A DNA stretch of 64,000 bases, taken from Nitzschia sp. DOCU1 (Eukaryota > Bacillariophyta > Bacillariophyceae > Bacillariales > Bacillariaceae). Below, one piece after another: positions 50,464 to 58,852 of this stretch (positions are counted from its first letter, which is position 1; every line of letters begins with the position of its first letter). The notes beneath the pieces were generated by a model. That model was not told where the DNA came from, made no database searches, and saw only the letters and a list, made by a program, of their open reading frames with translations. The stretch spans positions 558,001 to 622,000 of the forward strand of contig OX595993.1 in the NCBI GenBank assembly GCA_951394045.1. The letters run 5' to 3'. A program made the translations under genes and the position numbers.

Positions 50464-51543
50464 TCATTTGGCTCTGTCCATCGTCTCTTGCACAATTTCG
50501 GCAACTCGAGGATGATCATACAGAAAGTGTCCCACATTTGGAATGACTTCAAATTGCGAATTGGGGAAAAGCTGTTGGTACTGTCGACTGGCGCTTTCGG
50601 GCAGGAGGTCGTCACCAGCATGTACAATCGAGACGGGAAAGTCGGATTCGGCCAACAACTTTTGGCAAATGGGAACATAATCGTGTTCCATACCCAAACT
50701 CAGAAAATTCGCATAACACGCCATTCCTCCCGTCATGCCAGCTTCAGTTTCGGGCATTTCTCCTTGTGCTGCTCGATGATAGTGAAGGCCAAATTCATTT
50801 TGACGTTCCGCCAACGTTTCATCAGTTTCTTGCGGAAGACTCGCAAAATCCATGTATCGTTTCAAAAATCTTTCATATTCCTCAACGTGTTGACGATTGC
50901 CTTGTTGACGAATCTTGTCTCCTACCACTGAAAAAAAATCAGGAAGTTCCTTGGATGGCATGGTCAAGACCGAGGCGGGTACCAACAACGTCAAGGAACG
51001 AACACGATCGGGAAATTCTGCCGCATACATGGTAGCAATCAATCCACCAAATGAATGACCGACCAAATCCATTTTTTCATCACTACTACTCTGCAATAAT
51101 CGACGACGAATTCGTTCCACATCGGCGACCTGAGCTCCAATTCCCAATTGTTCTTCCAATACTTTCGTTCCAGGCCACATGCCTTTGGTAGGCCACGTCT
51201 TAATGATTCGAGTGGAATGTCCACACCCTCGTGCATGATAGAGATATACGCCGGGCAGGCTTTGGCAGAGTTTCCATGGATGGCTTGGAGCAATGGAAGG
51301 CCCGCCATGAATGGCAAGGATAGGACGTTGGCTAGTCTTTTCAGAAGGCGAAAAGTAAAAGAGATCGACTCCACCCGGCATGTGCCACACTGTCTTTGCT
51401 GAAGAATACAGGGATTCGTCGTCAAAAGTATCTTGGGTGGCCGTGCTAGCGACCATGCCCGGCACGTAAAGGGGGGCCCGCATCTTTTTGTAGGCCCAAT
51501 ACAAACCAGCCACGACGGCCCAAAACGCTACCAAGTACATCAT
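50464..51543 (-). CDS. membrane-anchored alpha/beta hydrolase, proline iminopeptidase-like
   Basis: 359 aa from the ATG at 51543 (the frame extends six codons to a TTG). An N-terminal membrane anchor (MMYLVAFWAVVAGLYWAYKK) is followed by the hydrolase fold: oxyanion-type AIHGGPS (~78-83), RGCGHST, nucleophile elbow VGHSFGG with Ser ~164, the acid in VHAGDD and the catalytic His in NVGHFLYDHP. HGGPS and RGxGxS resemble the prolyl aminopeptidase/PIP branch (S33), although epoxide-hydrolase-like or lipase activity cannot be excluded. It converges on the unknown 779-aa gene with only ~110 bp between stop codons. Confidence 0.85.
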   Translation of the reverse strand: MMYLVAFWAVVAGLYWAYKKMRAPLYVPGMVASTATQDTFDDESLYSSAKTVWHMPGGVDLFYFSPSEKTSQRPILAIHGGPSIAPSHPWKLCQSLPGVYLYHARGCGHSTRIIKTWPTKGMWPGTKVLEEQLGIGAQVADVERIRRRLLQSSSDEKMDLVGHSFGGLIATMYAAEFPDRVRSLTLLVPASVLTMPSKELPDFFSVVGDKIRQQGNRQHVEEYERFLKRYMDFASLPQETDETLAERQNEFGLHYHRAAQGEMPETEAGMTGGMACYANFLSLGMEHDYVPICQKLLAESDFPVSIVHAGDDLLPESASRQYQQLFPNSQFEVIPNVGHFLYDHPRVAEIVQETMDRAK

Positions 51544-51979
51544 GGCTCTGTATTTGGACAAGATGGATGAGACTTTGAATCATAGGGTTGTGGAAATGGA
51601 TCCATGCCAGGAAGGAATGGCGAAGAAACGCAATCATGAGAACACAGAGCTCGGATCGCGACTAAAAAGATACGGCGGGAGTCATTTTGTGACTGACTGC
51701 ACGTTTGAATGACATGACTATTGACGACCCTTTCGACTACAGCATCATCGAAACACCAAAGAGCACTATTGGCTGTCCCTACCGTCAAACCATTGTGACG
51801 ACCTCACTCAAAATAGTGTTCTGGTTATGCATTGAATAGTAGCGAATTGGTAGAACATGAAATACAAACTTGCGTCAAAAGTAATAGTATCATTAGAAAT
51901 GTTTGATTAGTAGTAGTAGTAATTTAAACCAATGCATGGTTCTAGCAAATCCCCCAAGTCCCCTGGTGTGTGTTTGTCT
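51544..51979. other. intergenic, no gene seen
   Basis: About 440 bp between the hydrolase start and the 3' end of small-family gene C. Nothing recognisable beyond promoter DNA. Confidence 0.45.
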
Positions 51980-52318
51980 CTATCGGCGACGAAAGAGACT
52001 TCGAATACTACTTCGGCTGTTGGATGATGATGACGAACCAACAGAGGGTTGTTCCAGTTCTGAAGATTCATACGAACCGGCATCGCTGCCACAGGGAGTC
52101 TTGATGGCCTCCAATTCCATGTTGAGTTCTTGGAGCCGGCGGCGTTCCGGAAGAGGCTTGGAGTGGAAGATTCGAATTGCTTCGTTGCGAAGTTCCCGAA
52201 GTTGATCTTTCGCGGGGTATCCTTCAATACCCAGAGCGATGCGAGCCTCGGTAGAGATGGCTCGGGCATCAATGAAGCGAAGGTCGAGTTGGCGAGTGAG
52301 GTAGCTTTCGACGGACAT
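51980..52318 (-). CDS. LDLRFIDAR small protein C
   Basis: 112 aa. ATG at 52318 (MSVESYLTRQ) is chosen over an upstream in-frame extension because it aligns with the starts of D and E. It has the invariant LDLRFIDAR, then AISTEARIALGIEGYPAKDQL, RELRNEAIRIFHSK, ERRRLQELNMELEAIKTP, a Ser-rich linker (SSSSNSRSS) and the basic tail SIRSLFRRR. It shares >80% of residues with D and ~300 bp of upstream DNA, so C and D are a direct tandem pair. Function unknown. Confidence 0.8.
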   Translation of the reverse strand: MSVESYLTRQLDLRFIDARAISTEARIALGIEGYPAKDQLRELRNEAIRIFHSKPLPERRRLQELNMELEAIKTPCGSDAGSYESSELEQPSVGSSSSSNSRSSIRSLFRRR

Positions 52319-53220
52319 GGTGTTGTTGGTGGTGGTGTTGAAACCTTGAAAGTTGCTTTGTTGCTCGAAGCCTGTTGGATTTTGTGAGATGAGAGATCGA
52401 AGTTCAAAATGTGATGGGAAAACGATTTCGGATATCGCGGAAAAACCGCGGCGCAAAGAACTACCGAAATTAGAGTCCGGGTTGAATGGAATACCGTAGA
52501 TAGAGGGCTTGTTGGAGGAGTTTTACTCTACCATACGACTATTACCTCGAGTATCTCTTTGGGCGTATTGAAGACTTTTACCTCTATGACCGTGTAATAC
52601 CTTGTATCATGTAGAGCTGAGAATGTCCTGTGATATTTGTCTTTGTTCTATGCATCTTCCACCTATTCCGCACGAAGGGCCAGAATATTCCTCGGAAAAG
52701 CGGTGGAATTATTTGAATTGCCCGATGACAGTCCCGAACATTTCTCTGCGTTTAAAATCTTTGACAGTCTCGGATTGATTTTCCGGAGAAATGTCAATTT
52801 AAAGGGCACTAATAGAGAAGATCACAAATGGGGTGCTTTTGGCTACTTGCCGAGAAACGAGCTTTTTCCAACCTACTGGTCGATCAAGTCGACTTCGAAA
52901 AAGCCCGCTCGCCGCGGTCCTTCTGCACGAACTGACGCCAAACGTCGTGCGAGCAAAGCCAGCCCCTTTCGTCAATCATGACACACTCCAGAAAATAGCG
53001 TCCGGACGAAGATCCACTCGGCAATAGCTGCTACCGTACTTCTACTTTCCAGATGTCATGATAGCTTTCGATCTCTTAGTCGTACACCAATATAATTTCT
53101 ACGCATTTTAATGGAAAAATTGTCTAATAGCCGCATCATCATTGATGTTTAGTTGTTGTGAATAAACCATTGCATGGTTCTAGCAAACCCCGAAGTTCCC
53201 TGTAGCAAGAATCGTCCTCT
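52319..53220. other. spacer between small proteins C and D
   Basis: 900 bp. The left part is the shared promoter-proximal segment also found upstream of D (GAGATCGAAGTTCAAAATGTGATG). The part around 52613-52900 has blocks that recur upstream of E (CCTGTGATA near 52630 and 53850; GAGCTTT with TCCAACC near 52860 and 54250). A plus-strand 114-codon frame at 52637-52981 is not accepted as a gene because its counterpart near E is interrupted. Confidence 0.5.
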
Positions 53221-53559
53221 CTATCGGCGAAAGATATTTCGAAGACCTCGTCCACTGCTTGATGAGGATGATGAGCCAACAGAGGGTTGTTCCGAAGAAA
53301 TATAGGAATCAGTATCGCTGCTGCCACAAACACTGGGAGTCTTGATAGCTTCCAATTCCATGTTGAGCTCTTGCAGCCTGCGGCGTTCCGCAACTGGCTT
53401 AGAGTGGAAGATTCGAATCGCTTCGTTTCGAAGCTCACGAAGTTGATCCTTGGCAGGGTATCCTTCGATACCAAGAGAGATGCGAGCTTCGGTAGAAATG
53501 GCACGGGCATCAATGAAGCGAAGGTCGAGTTGGCGAGTGAGGTAGCTTTCGACGGACAT
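53221..53559 (-). CDS. LDLRFIDAR small protein D
   Basis: 112 aa from the ATG at 53559. Core: MSVESYLTRQ, LDLRFIDAR, AISTEARISLGIEGYPAKDQL, RELRNEAIRIFHSK and ERRRLQELNMELEAIKTP, followed by a long Ser run and the basic tail GLRNIFRR. Its nearest relative is C. Changes cluster in the linker while the core is nearly fixed, the pattern expected under purifying selection on the helical part. It has the same upstream block as C, with a poly-C/G stretch just before the ATG. Function unknown. Confidence 0.8.
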   Translation of the reverse strand: MSVESYLTRQLDLRFIDARAISTEARISLGIEGYPAKDQLRELRNEAIRIFHSKPVAERRRLQELNMELEAIKTPSVCGSSDTDSYISSEQPSVGSSSSSSSGRGLRNIFRR

Positions 53560-54402
53560 CGTTTTTGGGGGTGGTGGCGGTGTTGAAAACTTGAAACTTG
53601 AAAGTTGCTTCGTTGCTTTGTTGCTCGAAGCCTGTTGGATTTTGTGAGACGAGAGATCGAAGTTCAAAATGTGATGGGGCAACGATTGCGGATATGGCGG
53701 AAGAACCGCGGCCAAAGAAGTACCGAAAGTTTACGGTAGTGTGGTAAAGAAGAAGTACAAATGATAGGGCTCGTTGTTGGAGGACTTTTGCGTCTATGAC
53801 CGTGGAATAGGTAGTAGTGCGTGTACGGGCTTTGGATGTCCTGTGATAGTTTGTCTTTCTTCTGTGCAGCTTCCATCTATTCGGCAAGAAGGAGACAAGC
53901 TTCTTTAGCACGCGGCAGAACTACCTCCATTCGTGTCCCTATCTAAGGAAAGACGGCGGGGGACGTTTTTGTTGGCGGACTTTATCTTCTATGACCGATT
54001 GCTATTAAATATGTACTTACTGAGCTTTCTTTGTCTTGTGTGATAGTTTGCTTCTGTTCCATCCCGCTTTTGCCTATGTCACAAGAATGGAAAGAACTTT
54101 TTCAAACAGCGGGGAAATTCATTCCAATAGCCCGCGGGAATCGTTGTTATTGCCTAGGTGCTTCTCCTCAATTTGAAAGGCTATAATAAAGATTCTTTGG
54201 TCTCATTCTCACATATTGGGGAGCTATTTTCAACTTGTCGGGAGACGAGCTTTATCCAACCAAGTCTCAAGATAGTCCGGTGATGGGGGATTTACCGAAG
54301 ATACCCTTGTGAAAGAAAGTTGACGCACTTGGTTTGATCACAATTTTGAACGCCGGAAACCATCAACAAACCAGCAAACTCAACTCTACCACGAAAAACA
54401 TC
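53560..54402. promoter_or_regulatory. divergent promoter region of small proteins D and E
   Basis: 843 bp between head-to-head start codons. It contains a duplicated upstream block (TGTGATAGTTTG-type sequence at about 53845 and 54045, followed by related sequence around TCCATC). The same block lies upstream of C. No gene is supported. Confidence 0.5.
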
Positions 54403-54744
54403 ATGTCCGTCGAAAGCTACCTCACTCGCCAACTTGACCTTCGATTCATTGACGCTCGCGTCATTGCAATTGAGGCACGCCACTCTCTTGGTATCGAGGG
54501 ATACCCTTCCCGTGATCAACTCGGTGATCTCCGCGCCGAAGCAGTCCGCATCTTCCAAGCCAAGTCTACAGATGAACGACGAGCCCTCCAACAAATGAAC
54601 ATGGAGCTAGAGTCCCTCAAGATCCCTTCCGGTTCCAGTGCCGTTTCTCTTGATGGATCTGACTTTGATTCTATGTTGTCCGATGAACTGTCAAGGACAT
54701 CTACCGAAAGCCGAAAGGGAATTCGAAACCTTTTCCGACGATAG
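54403..54744 (+). CDS. LDLRFIDAR small protein E
   Basis: 113 aa from ATG 54403. MSVESYLTRQ, LDLRFIDAR, VIAIEARHSLGIEGYPSRDQL, GDLRAEAVRIFQAK, ERRALQQMNMELESLKIP, then a Ser/Asp-rich linker and the tail GIRNLFRR. It is more diverged from C and D than they are from each other, but all invariant core positions are kept. Transcribed away from D. Function unknown. Confidence 0.8.
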   Translation: MSVESYLTRQLDLRFIDARVIAIEARHSLGIEGYPSRDQLGDLRAEAVRIFQAKSTDERRALQQMNMELESLKIPSGSSAVSLDGSDFDSMLSDELSRTSTESRKGIRNLFRR

Positions 54745-55218
54745 TCTATTGCAAGACTTGGTGAAGGGGGCGCTAAATGATTTTTGCTAGAATCTATATT
54801 ACTACAAGTATACTAGACACAATTTTACGGCTTACATGAATTGTCATAGCTACTGTAATTTTGGTTGGTTCGATTGCGGTGATTTTCCTGTCTTTTGCGC
54901 ACAAGGTTTTCAAAAGTGCAAGATACTGAGTTTTGAAGGTGGTACTAGATAGTATTCCTGCAGACCCCCACCCTTGCGCCAAAGATATCAGAGCTCCTAC
55001 ATACAACCTACACTTTTGGCGTTCAAGAGTTTGGGCGGCTATGATACTTTTGGCCCTGGTCAACTGTCAATCATGAGGTGGGATATAGTTCATGAACGAA
55101 TACTTGGTTCCATACTACGAATGCAAATATCACGACAGCAAAGTGTATGGAAAATCTTGTAATTCTAATTTTTATAACCCCAAAATTGTGATGTAACCCG
55201 TTTGCCCACATCGAACAG
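54745..55218. other. convergent spacer between small proteins E and F
   Basis: About 470 bp of 3' flanking DNA for E and F. No supported gene. Confidence 0.5.
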
Positions 55219-55542
55219 CTATCGTCGGAAGATGCTTCGCATAGCTCGTCGGCTTGAGTCGTCGGAGGAGACGGATTGGAAGTCTGAGCTTCTGTCACTG
55301 CAAGATCCACCTGAAATCTTGACGGCTTCGAAGGCAAAGCTCATTTGACGCATGGCGTTTTGCTCTTCAGCGGGCATGCTCTGGAAAATTCGGATGGCTT
55401 CATTTCGGAGATTTCCGATTTGGTTCTTGCTGGGGTAGCCCTCAATGCCGAGGGATAGTCGGGCTTCAGTGGCGATCTTACGGGCGTCGATGAACCGAAG
55501 ATCAAGTTCACGGGTGAGGAAGCTTTCGATGGAAGTAGACAT
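55219..55542 (-). CDS. LDLRFIDAR small protein F
   Basis: 107 aa, the shortest member. MSTSIESFLTRE, LDLRFIDAR, KIATEARLSLGIEGYPSKNQI (Asn in place of the usual Asp before Gln), GNLRNEAIRIFQSM and EEQNAMRQMSFAFEAVK, a short Ser/Asp linker and the basic tail AMRSIFRR. Transcribed toward E. It is equidistant from the A/B and C/D/E subgroups, suggesting an older split. Function unknown. Confidence 0.78.
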   Translation of the reverse strand: MSTSIESFLTRELDLRFIDARKIATEARLSLGIEGYPSKNQIGNLRNEAIRIFQSMPAEEQNAMRQMSFAFEAVKISGGSCSDRSSDFQSVSSDDSSRRAMRSIFRR

Positions 55543-56309
55543 GGTGGTGATTGGAAATCGGTATGTTTAGGTACGTGATGTGTTTCCGATTTGATGGAAG
55601 TTGATTTTGTGGGGCAAGTTTGGGCGCTGGGGAGCTTATTCCCGCGATACTGCACGACCGGAGAAAAAGTCTCGTCATACGGAGAAAAAGTTTCGTCACG
55701 AGTGCATTCAATGTCCCCTATGAAGAATGCGGACGAACGCAACGCGGTCATCGAAGGCATTCTAAGGAAAGCTGAAAGCACTACTCTCTAAGTAACTACT
55801 TAAGTACTGGAAGACGGTCTTGGTTTTGATGACTCATTTTTAAGCTCACATTGCACATTGTGACTGTTGACACTTTATCGACATGGAGCAGTAGAGGAAA
55901 GCCCGCTCCAATCCTGCTCACAAAATAAAAATTATTAGATGGCAAATTGCATAGAATGTTGTTGTAGTAAAATGGCTCTGCCCGTAAAGGCGTTTGACAA
56001 AAAGAGGTTGGGCACGTTTGACATAACCCAATAACTCGGTATTGAGGAGCCACTTAGAGCTCGAGCGTGTTGCAAGGAGAAAGTAGCGCCCGAGGAACTG
56101 TCAATCCGACCAGCATCCAGCTTTTGACAATTCCACATGGGGTAGTATGGGACCTTTCTTTAGCAAGATCGAATCTCTGCGCCGCCCTGATGGCTTTTGA
56201 TGTGCAAGACATGCATCGGGGTGTGCGTTTTCTTGTCTCACAAAATTGACTTCCATCACAACTTGAAAGATTATTTACTTTACTTTCCACTTCCATCAAC
56301 ATCATCATC
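55543..56309. promoter_or_regulatory. divergent promoter region of small proteins F and G
   Basis: 767 bp between head-to-head start codons, the third such head-to-head pair in the cluster. Upstream of F is a duplicated GAGAAAAAGT(C/T)TCGTCA (about 55662 and 55681). No gene is supported. Confidence 0.5.
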
Positions 56310-56669
56310 ATGACTCTCTCCCTCGAAAGCATCTTGACCCGCGAGCTTGACCTTCGATTCATCGATGCTCGCACCATTGCCACAGAAGCCCGTCTTTCCC
56401 TTGGTATCCAGGGCTACCCAACCCAAGATCAAATCTCTGATATTCGCGACGAAGCCATCCGAATCTATCGCTCCAAGCCCATGCACGAACAACGGACACT
56501 CCAAGAAATGAACAGGGAATTGGAAACCATCAAGACGCCCGCGATGCGATCCATGTCCGTGGCCAGTACAAGCTCCAACTCTGATCTTCTTTCCATCACC
56601 TCCGAAATTGAAGGCTCTTCGTCCCGCCGAAGAAGCAGCGGGGGTCTCCGGGGTATTTTTCGCCGATAG
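56310..56669 (+). CDS. LDLRFIDAR small protein G
   Basis: 119 aa, the longest member. MTLSLESILTRE, LDLRFIDAR, TIATEARLSLGIQGYPTQDQI, SDIRDEAIRIYRSK, EQRTLQEMNRELETIKTP, a Ser-rich linker (SSSRRRSSG) and the basic tail GLRGIFRR. Transcribed away from F. It has Gln in LGIQGY where others have Glu, and Tyr in RIY where others have Phe. Function unknown. Confidence 0.8.
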   Translation: MTLSLESILTRELDLRFIDARTIATEARLSLGIQGYPTQDQISDIRDEAIRIYRSKPMHEQRTLQEMNRELETIKTPAMRSMSVASTSSNSDLLSITSEIEGSSSRRRSSGGLRGIFRR

Positions 56670-57394
56670 AGACATGGTGGGGCCGGGAACGCCCTCCTGG
56701 AGAGGGATCATTATTTTGCACTTTTGTATCATTAGCTAGTCGACATGGGGAAGACAAAAATAAGTTCTAAGCAGAAATTCACGCTTTGGAAACAGATATC
56801 GATTAGCCTACTGTTCCTTTTTCTTGTTTTCGTCGCATCACAATCATAGTAGAGTGGCTATGAAGCAACAAGAGGGTTGCCCGACGATTGATCGAATTGG
56901 TCGCCAATGCAAACCCGCCGCATGACCGACCGCCACGGGTGGCTGCTACCTAGTAGTACAGCCGACACCACGGAGCGGAACTGCTGGTTTCTTCTTGTGC
57001 AACGAAAACAACAAGACTTTCACCATGCGGTTAAATAATGGTACTGACAAAGGCAAGCGGCTGGACATATGGGGAACTTCAGAGTGTATGCATGCCATGA
57101 ATAACCTTCTTGGGACAGTTTGGTCATGGTAAATTGCGGTGGAACGAGAGATCCCAAGATCCAACCGAAAGATACGCAGAGTCCGTCCGTCGGCCGGTTT
57201 TACGAGCTCTCAAACCAAATCTCTCTCTCTTCTTTGGCGGGAAAAAACGCCAAAAGATCAATCGTTTTGTGCTTGCGTCTTTCTTTGATACTATCGATAG
57301 TAGTAGAGCTATCGATCGAGCCAACCGAAAGTGAGGTTTCACTGATTATCCGGGGGTAATCCATGGAAGCGATTGAACTTTTCAGCATAAGATT
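56670..57394. other. intergenic upstream of GT49 gene
   Basis: About 725 bp with no supported gene. It contains the 3' flank of small protein G and the promoter of the glycosyltransferase. A palindromic CTATCGATAG-like stretch lies near 57291-57317. Confidence 0.45.
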
Positions 57395-58789
57395 ATGACA
57401 ATGACAGTCAATAGCAAAAAAGGAATGTCCATGCGCAAGATTAGCACGTGGGCCACGCTGTTGATTTTGATCGTCACGAGTCTGTGGACGGCTCATCGCA
57501 ATCTTGCTGGTTTGGAGTTTCCTACTTTCGAAAGCAACGCTACAGACAATGTCAACAATCTCCTATATGCTCAAAGTCAAGCGGAACTGGAACACCTACG
57601 ATCCCAGCTACGAGACTTTCAACAGAATCAGTCGTCCCAGCAGCAGCAAGAATCTACTCGTCTGCCACCAAGGAGCAGCAGCAATACGCCAGGCTCCAAT
57701 CATTGCGCCTTTGCTGATTCCGACATTTGTCTTGTGGGAGAACTTTGGAAGTCCTTGGCCAGTTCACAATTTCCTAGGCGACGTGTCTTAACACATTGGA
57801 AACCACGGACTTTTGCGCTTGCTGAAGACTCGGTGGTGTTATTGACGCATGGTTCGTTCGACAAGTTGGATATTTTGCGAGTCCAACTCGAGCATTGGAA
57901 TGGACCCGCCTCGGTCGCCTTGTATTGGAGTAGTAGTAGTATAAGTCCAACAAACATCCATTCTCAACTGGAGCGTTTGGACTTGTTTCTCCAATCCTTG
58001 GGTGATTCTTCGTACTTGCCGCTGGTAACGATTCATTTAGTGCTGGAGCAAGAAGAAGAAGGGTATCCACACAATATCCTTCGAAATGTGGCCATGGAGT
58101 ATGCGGGCGCGGATTATATTGTCGCCTTGGATGCGGATTTTATTCCGGGTCCACCGGGATGTCGTGCCCAACTTCAAGGCGCTTTGGAAAGTTTAAAGAC
58201 ACCGCTCCAGCGACAGCGTCGCCTTTTAGTGTTGCCAGCCTTTGAAGTCTTGGCCCATCCTCCTGGTCCGGCGGCGTCTCCCGACCAACTTCCTACCTCC
58301 AAAGCCGACTTGATGGCCATGGTCGAGAATCGTGTTGCCGAGCCTTTTCACGTGCAGCGATTTTATCCAGGTCATGGTCCTACCAATTTTACAAAATGGA
58401 TCATGCCGCATGACAACACTACTACTGCATTATTCTATCCCATTTCTTACGAGCCAAACTTTGAACCCTACGTATTGGCTTATCGACCAGGATTGCCACG
58501 CTATTGGACCAGCTTTCGTGGGTATGGCACGAATAAACTGTCCTGGTTTCGAGAATTGCATCGCGCGGGATATTCGTTTGGCACACTGACGGAATTTTAT
58601 GTCGTGCATTTGCAACACCCTTCCACAACAAACCGTCCACAACGCAGAGCCAATCTCCAACGTGGCTATGATCATTTGGATTACTTGCAGGAACAATATC
58701 CCTTGAAGGATGGACGGCGAGTGGAACGCGAGGGTGCGCCTGAACGATACCATTCCTTTGACGAGTTTCGAAAAACAAATGGAAAATAG
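57395..58789 (+). CDS. GT49/LARGE-like glycosyltransferase, type II Golgi protein
   Basis: 464 aa, single exon. It has a short cytosolic N-terminus, a signal-anchor (~17-33; STWATLLILIVTSLW), a Gln-rich stem (~60-100) and a catalytic domain. Family features: VVLLTHGSFDKLDILRVQLEHWNGPASVALYW, the metal-binding DAD at ~246-248 in YIVALDADFIPG, and the C-terminal block FEPYVLAYRPGLPRYWTSFRGYGTNKLSWFRELHRAGYSF with the late HLQHP. In animals LARGE and B4GAT1 transfer xylose and glucuronic acid to matriglycan. The donor and acceptor in this organism are unknown. It converges on the glutaredoxin-DEP-DUF547 gene with ~60 bp between ends. Confidence 0.9.
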   Translation: MTMTVNSKKGMSMRKISTWATLLILIVTSLWTAHRNLAGLEFPTFESNATDNVNNLLYAQSQAELEHLRSQLRDFQQNQSSQQQQESTRLPPRSSSNTPGSNHCAFADSDICLVGELWKSLASSQFPRRRVLTHWKPRTFALAEDSVVLLTHGSFDKLDILRVQLEHWNGPASVALYWSSSSISPTNIHSQLERLDLFLQSLGDSSYLPLVTIHLVLEQEEEGYPHNILRNVAMEYAGADYIVALDADFIPGPPGCRAQLQGALESLKTPLQRQRRLLVLPAFEVLAHPPGPAASPDQLPTSKADLMAMVENRVAEPFHVQRFYPGHGPTNFTKWIMPHDNTTTALFYPISYEPNFEPYVLAYRPGLPRYWTSFRGYGTNKLSWFRELHRAGYSFGTLTEFYVVHLQHPSTTNRPQRRANLQRGYDHLDYLQEQYPLKDGRRVEREGAPERYHSFDEFRKTNGK

Positions 58790-58852
58790 TCTATTATATT
58801 CTCGTCGTTGCTAGCTAGCTAGCTTTTTACTTTTTATCTTATAGTTGTTATT

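Noticed and set aside
52637..52981. 114-codon plus-strand frame between small proteins C and D
   Set aside because: The homologous block upstream of E (54100-54300) carries stops and indels, so the frame is not conserved.
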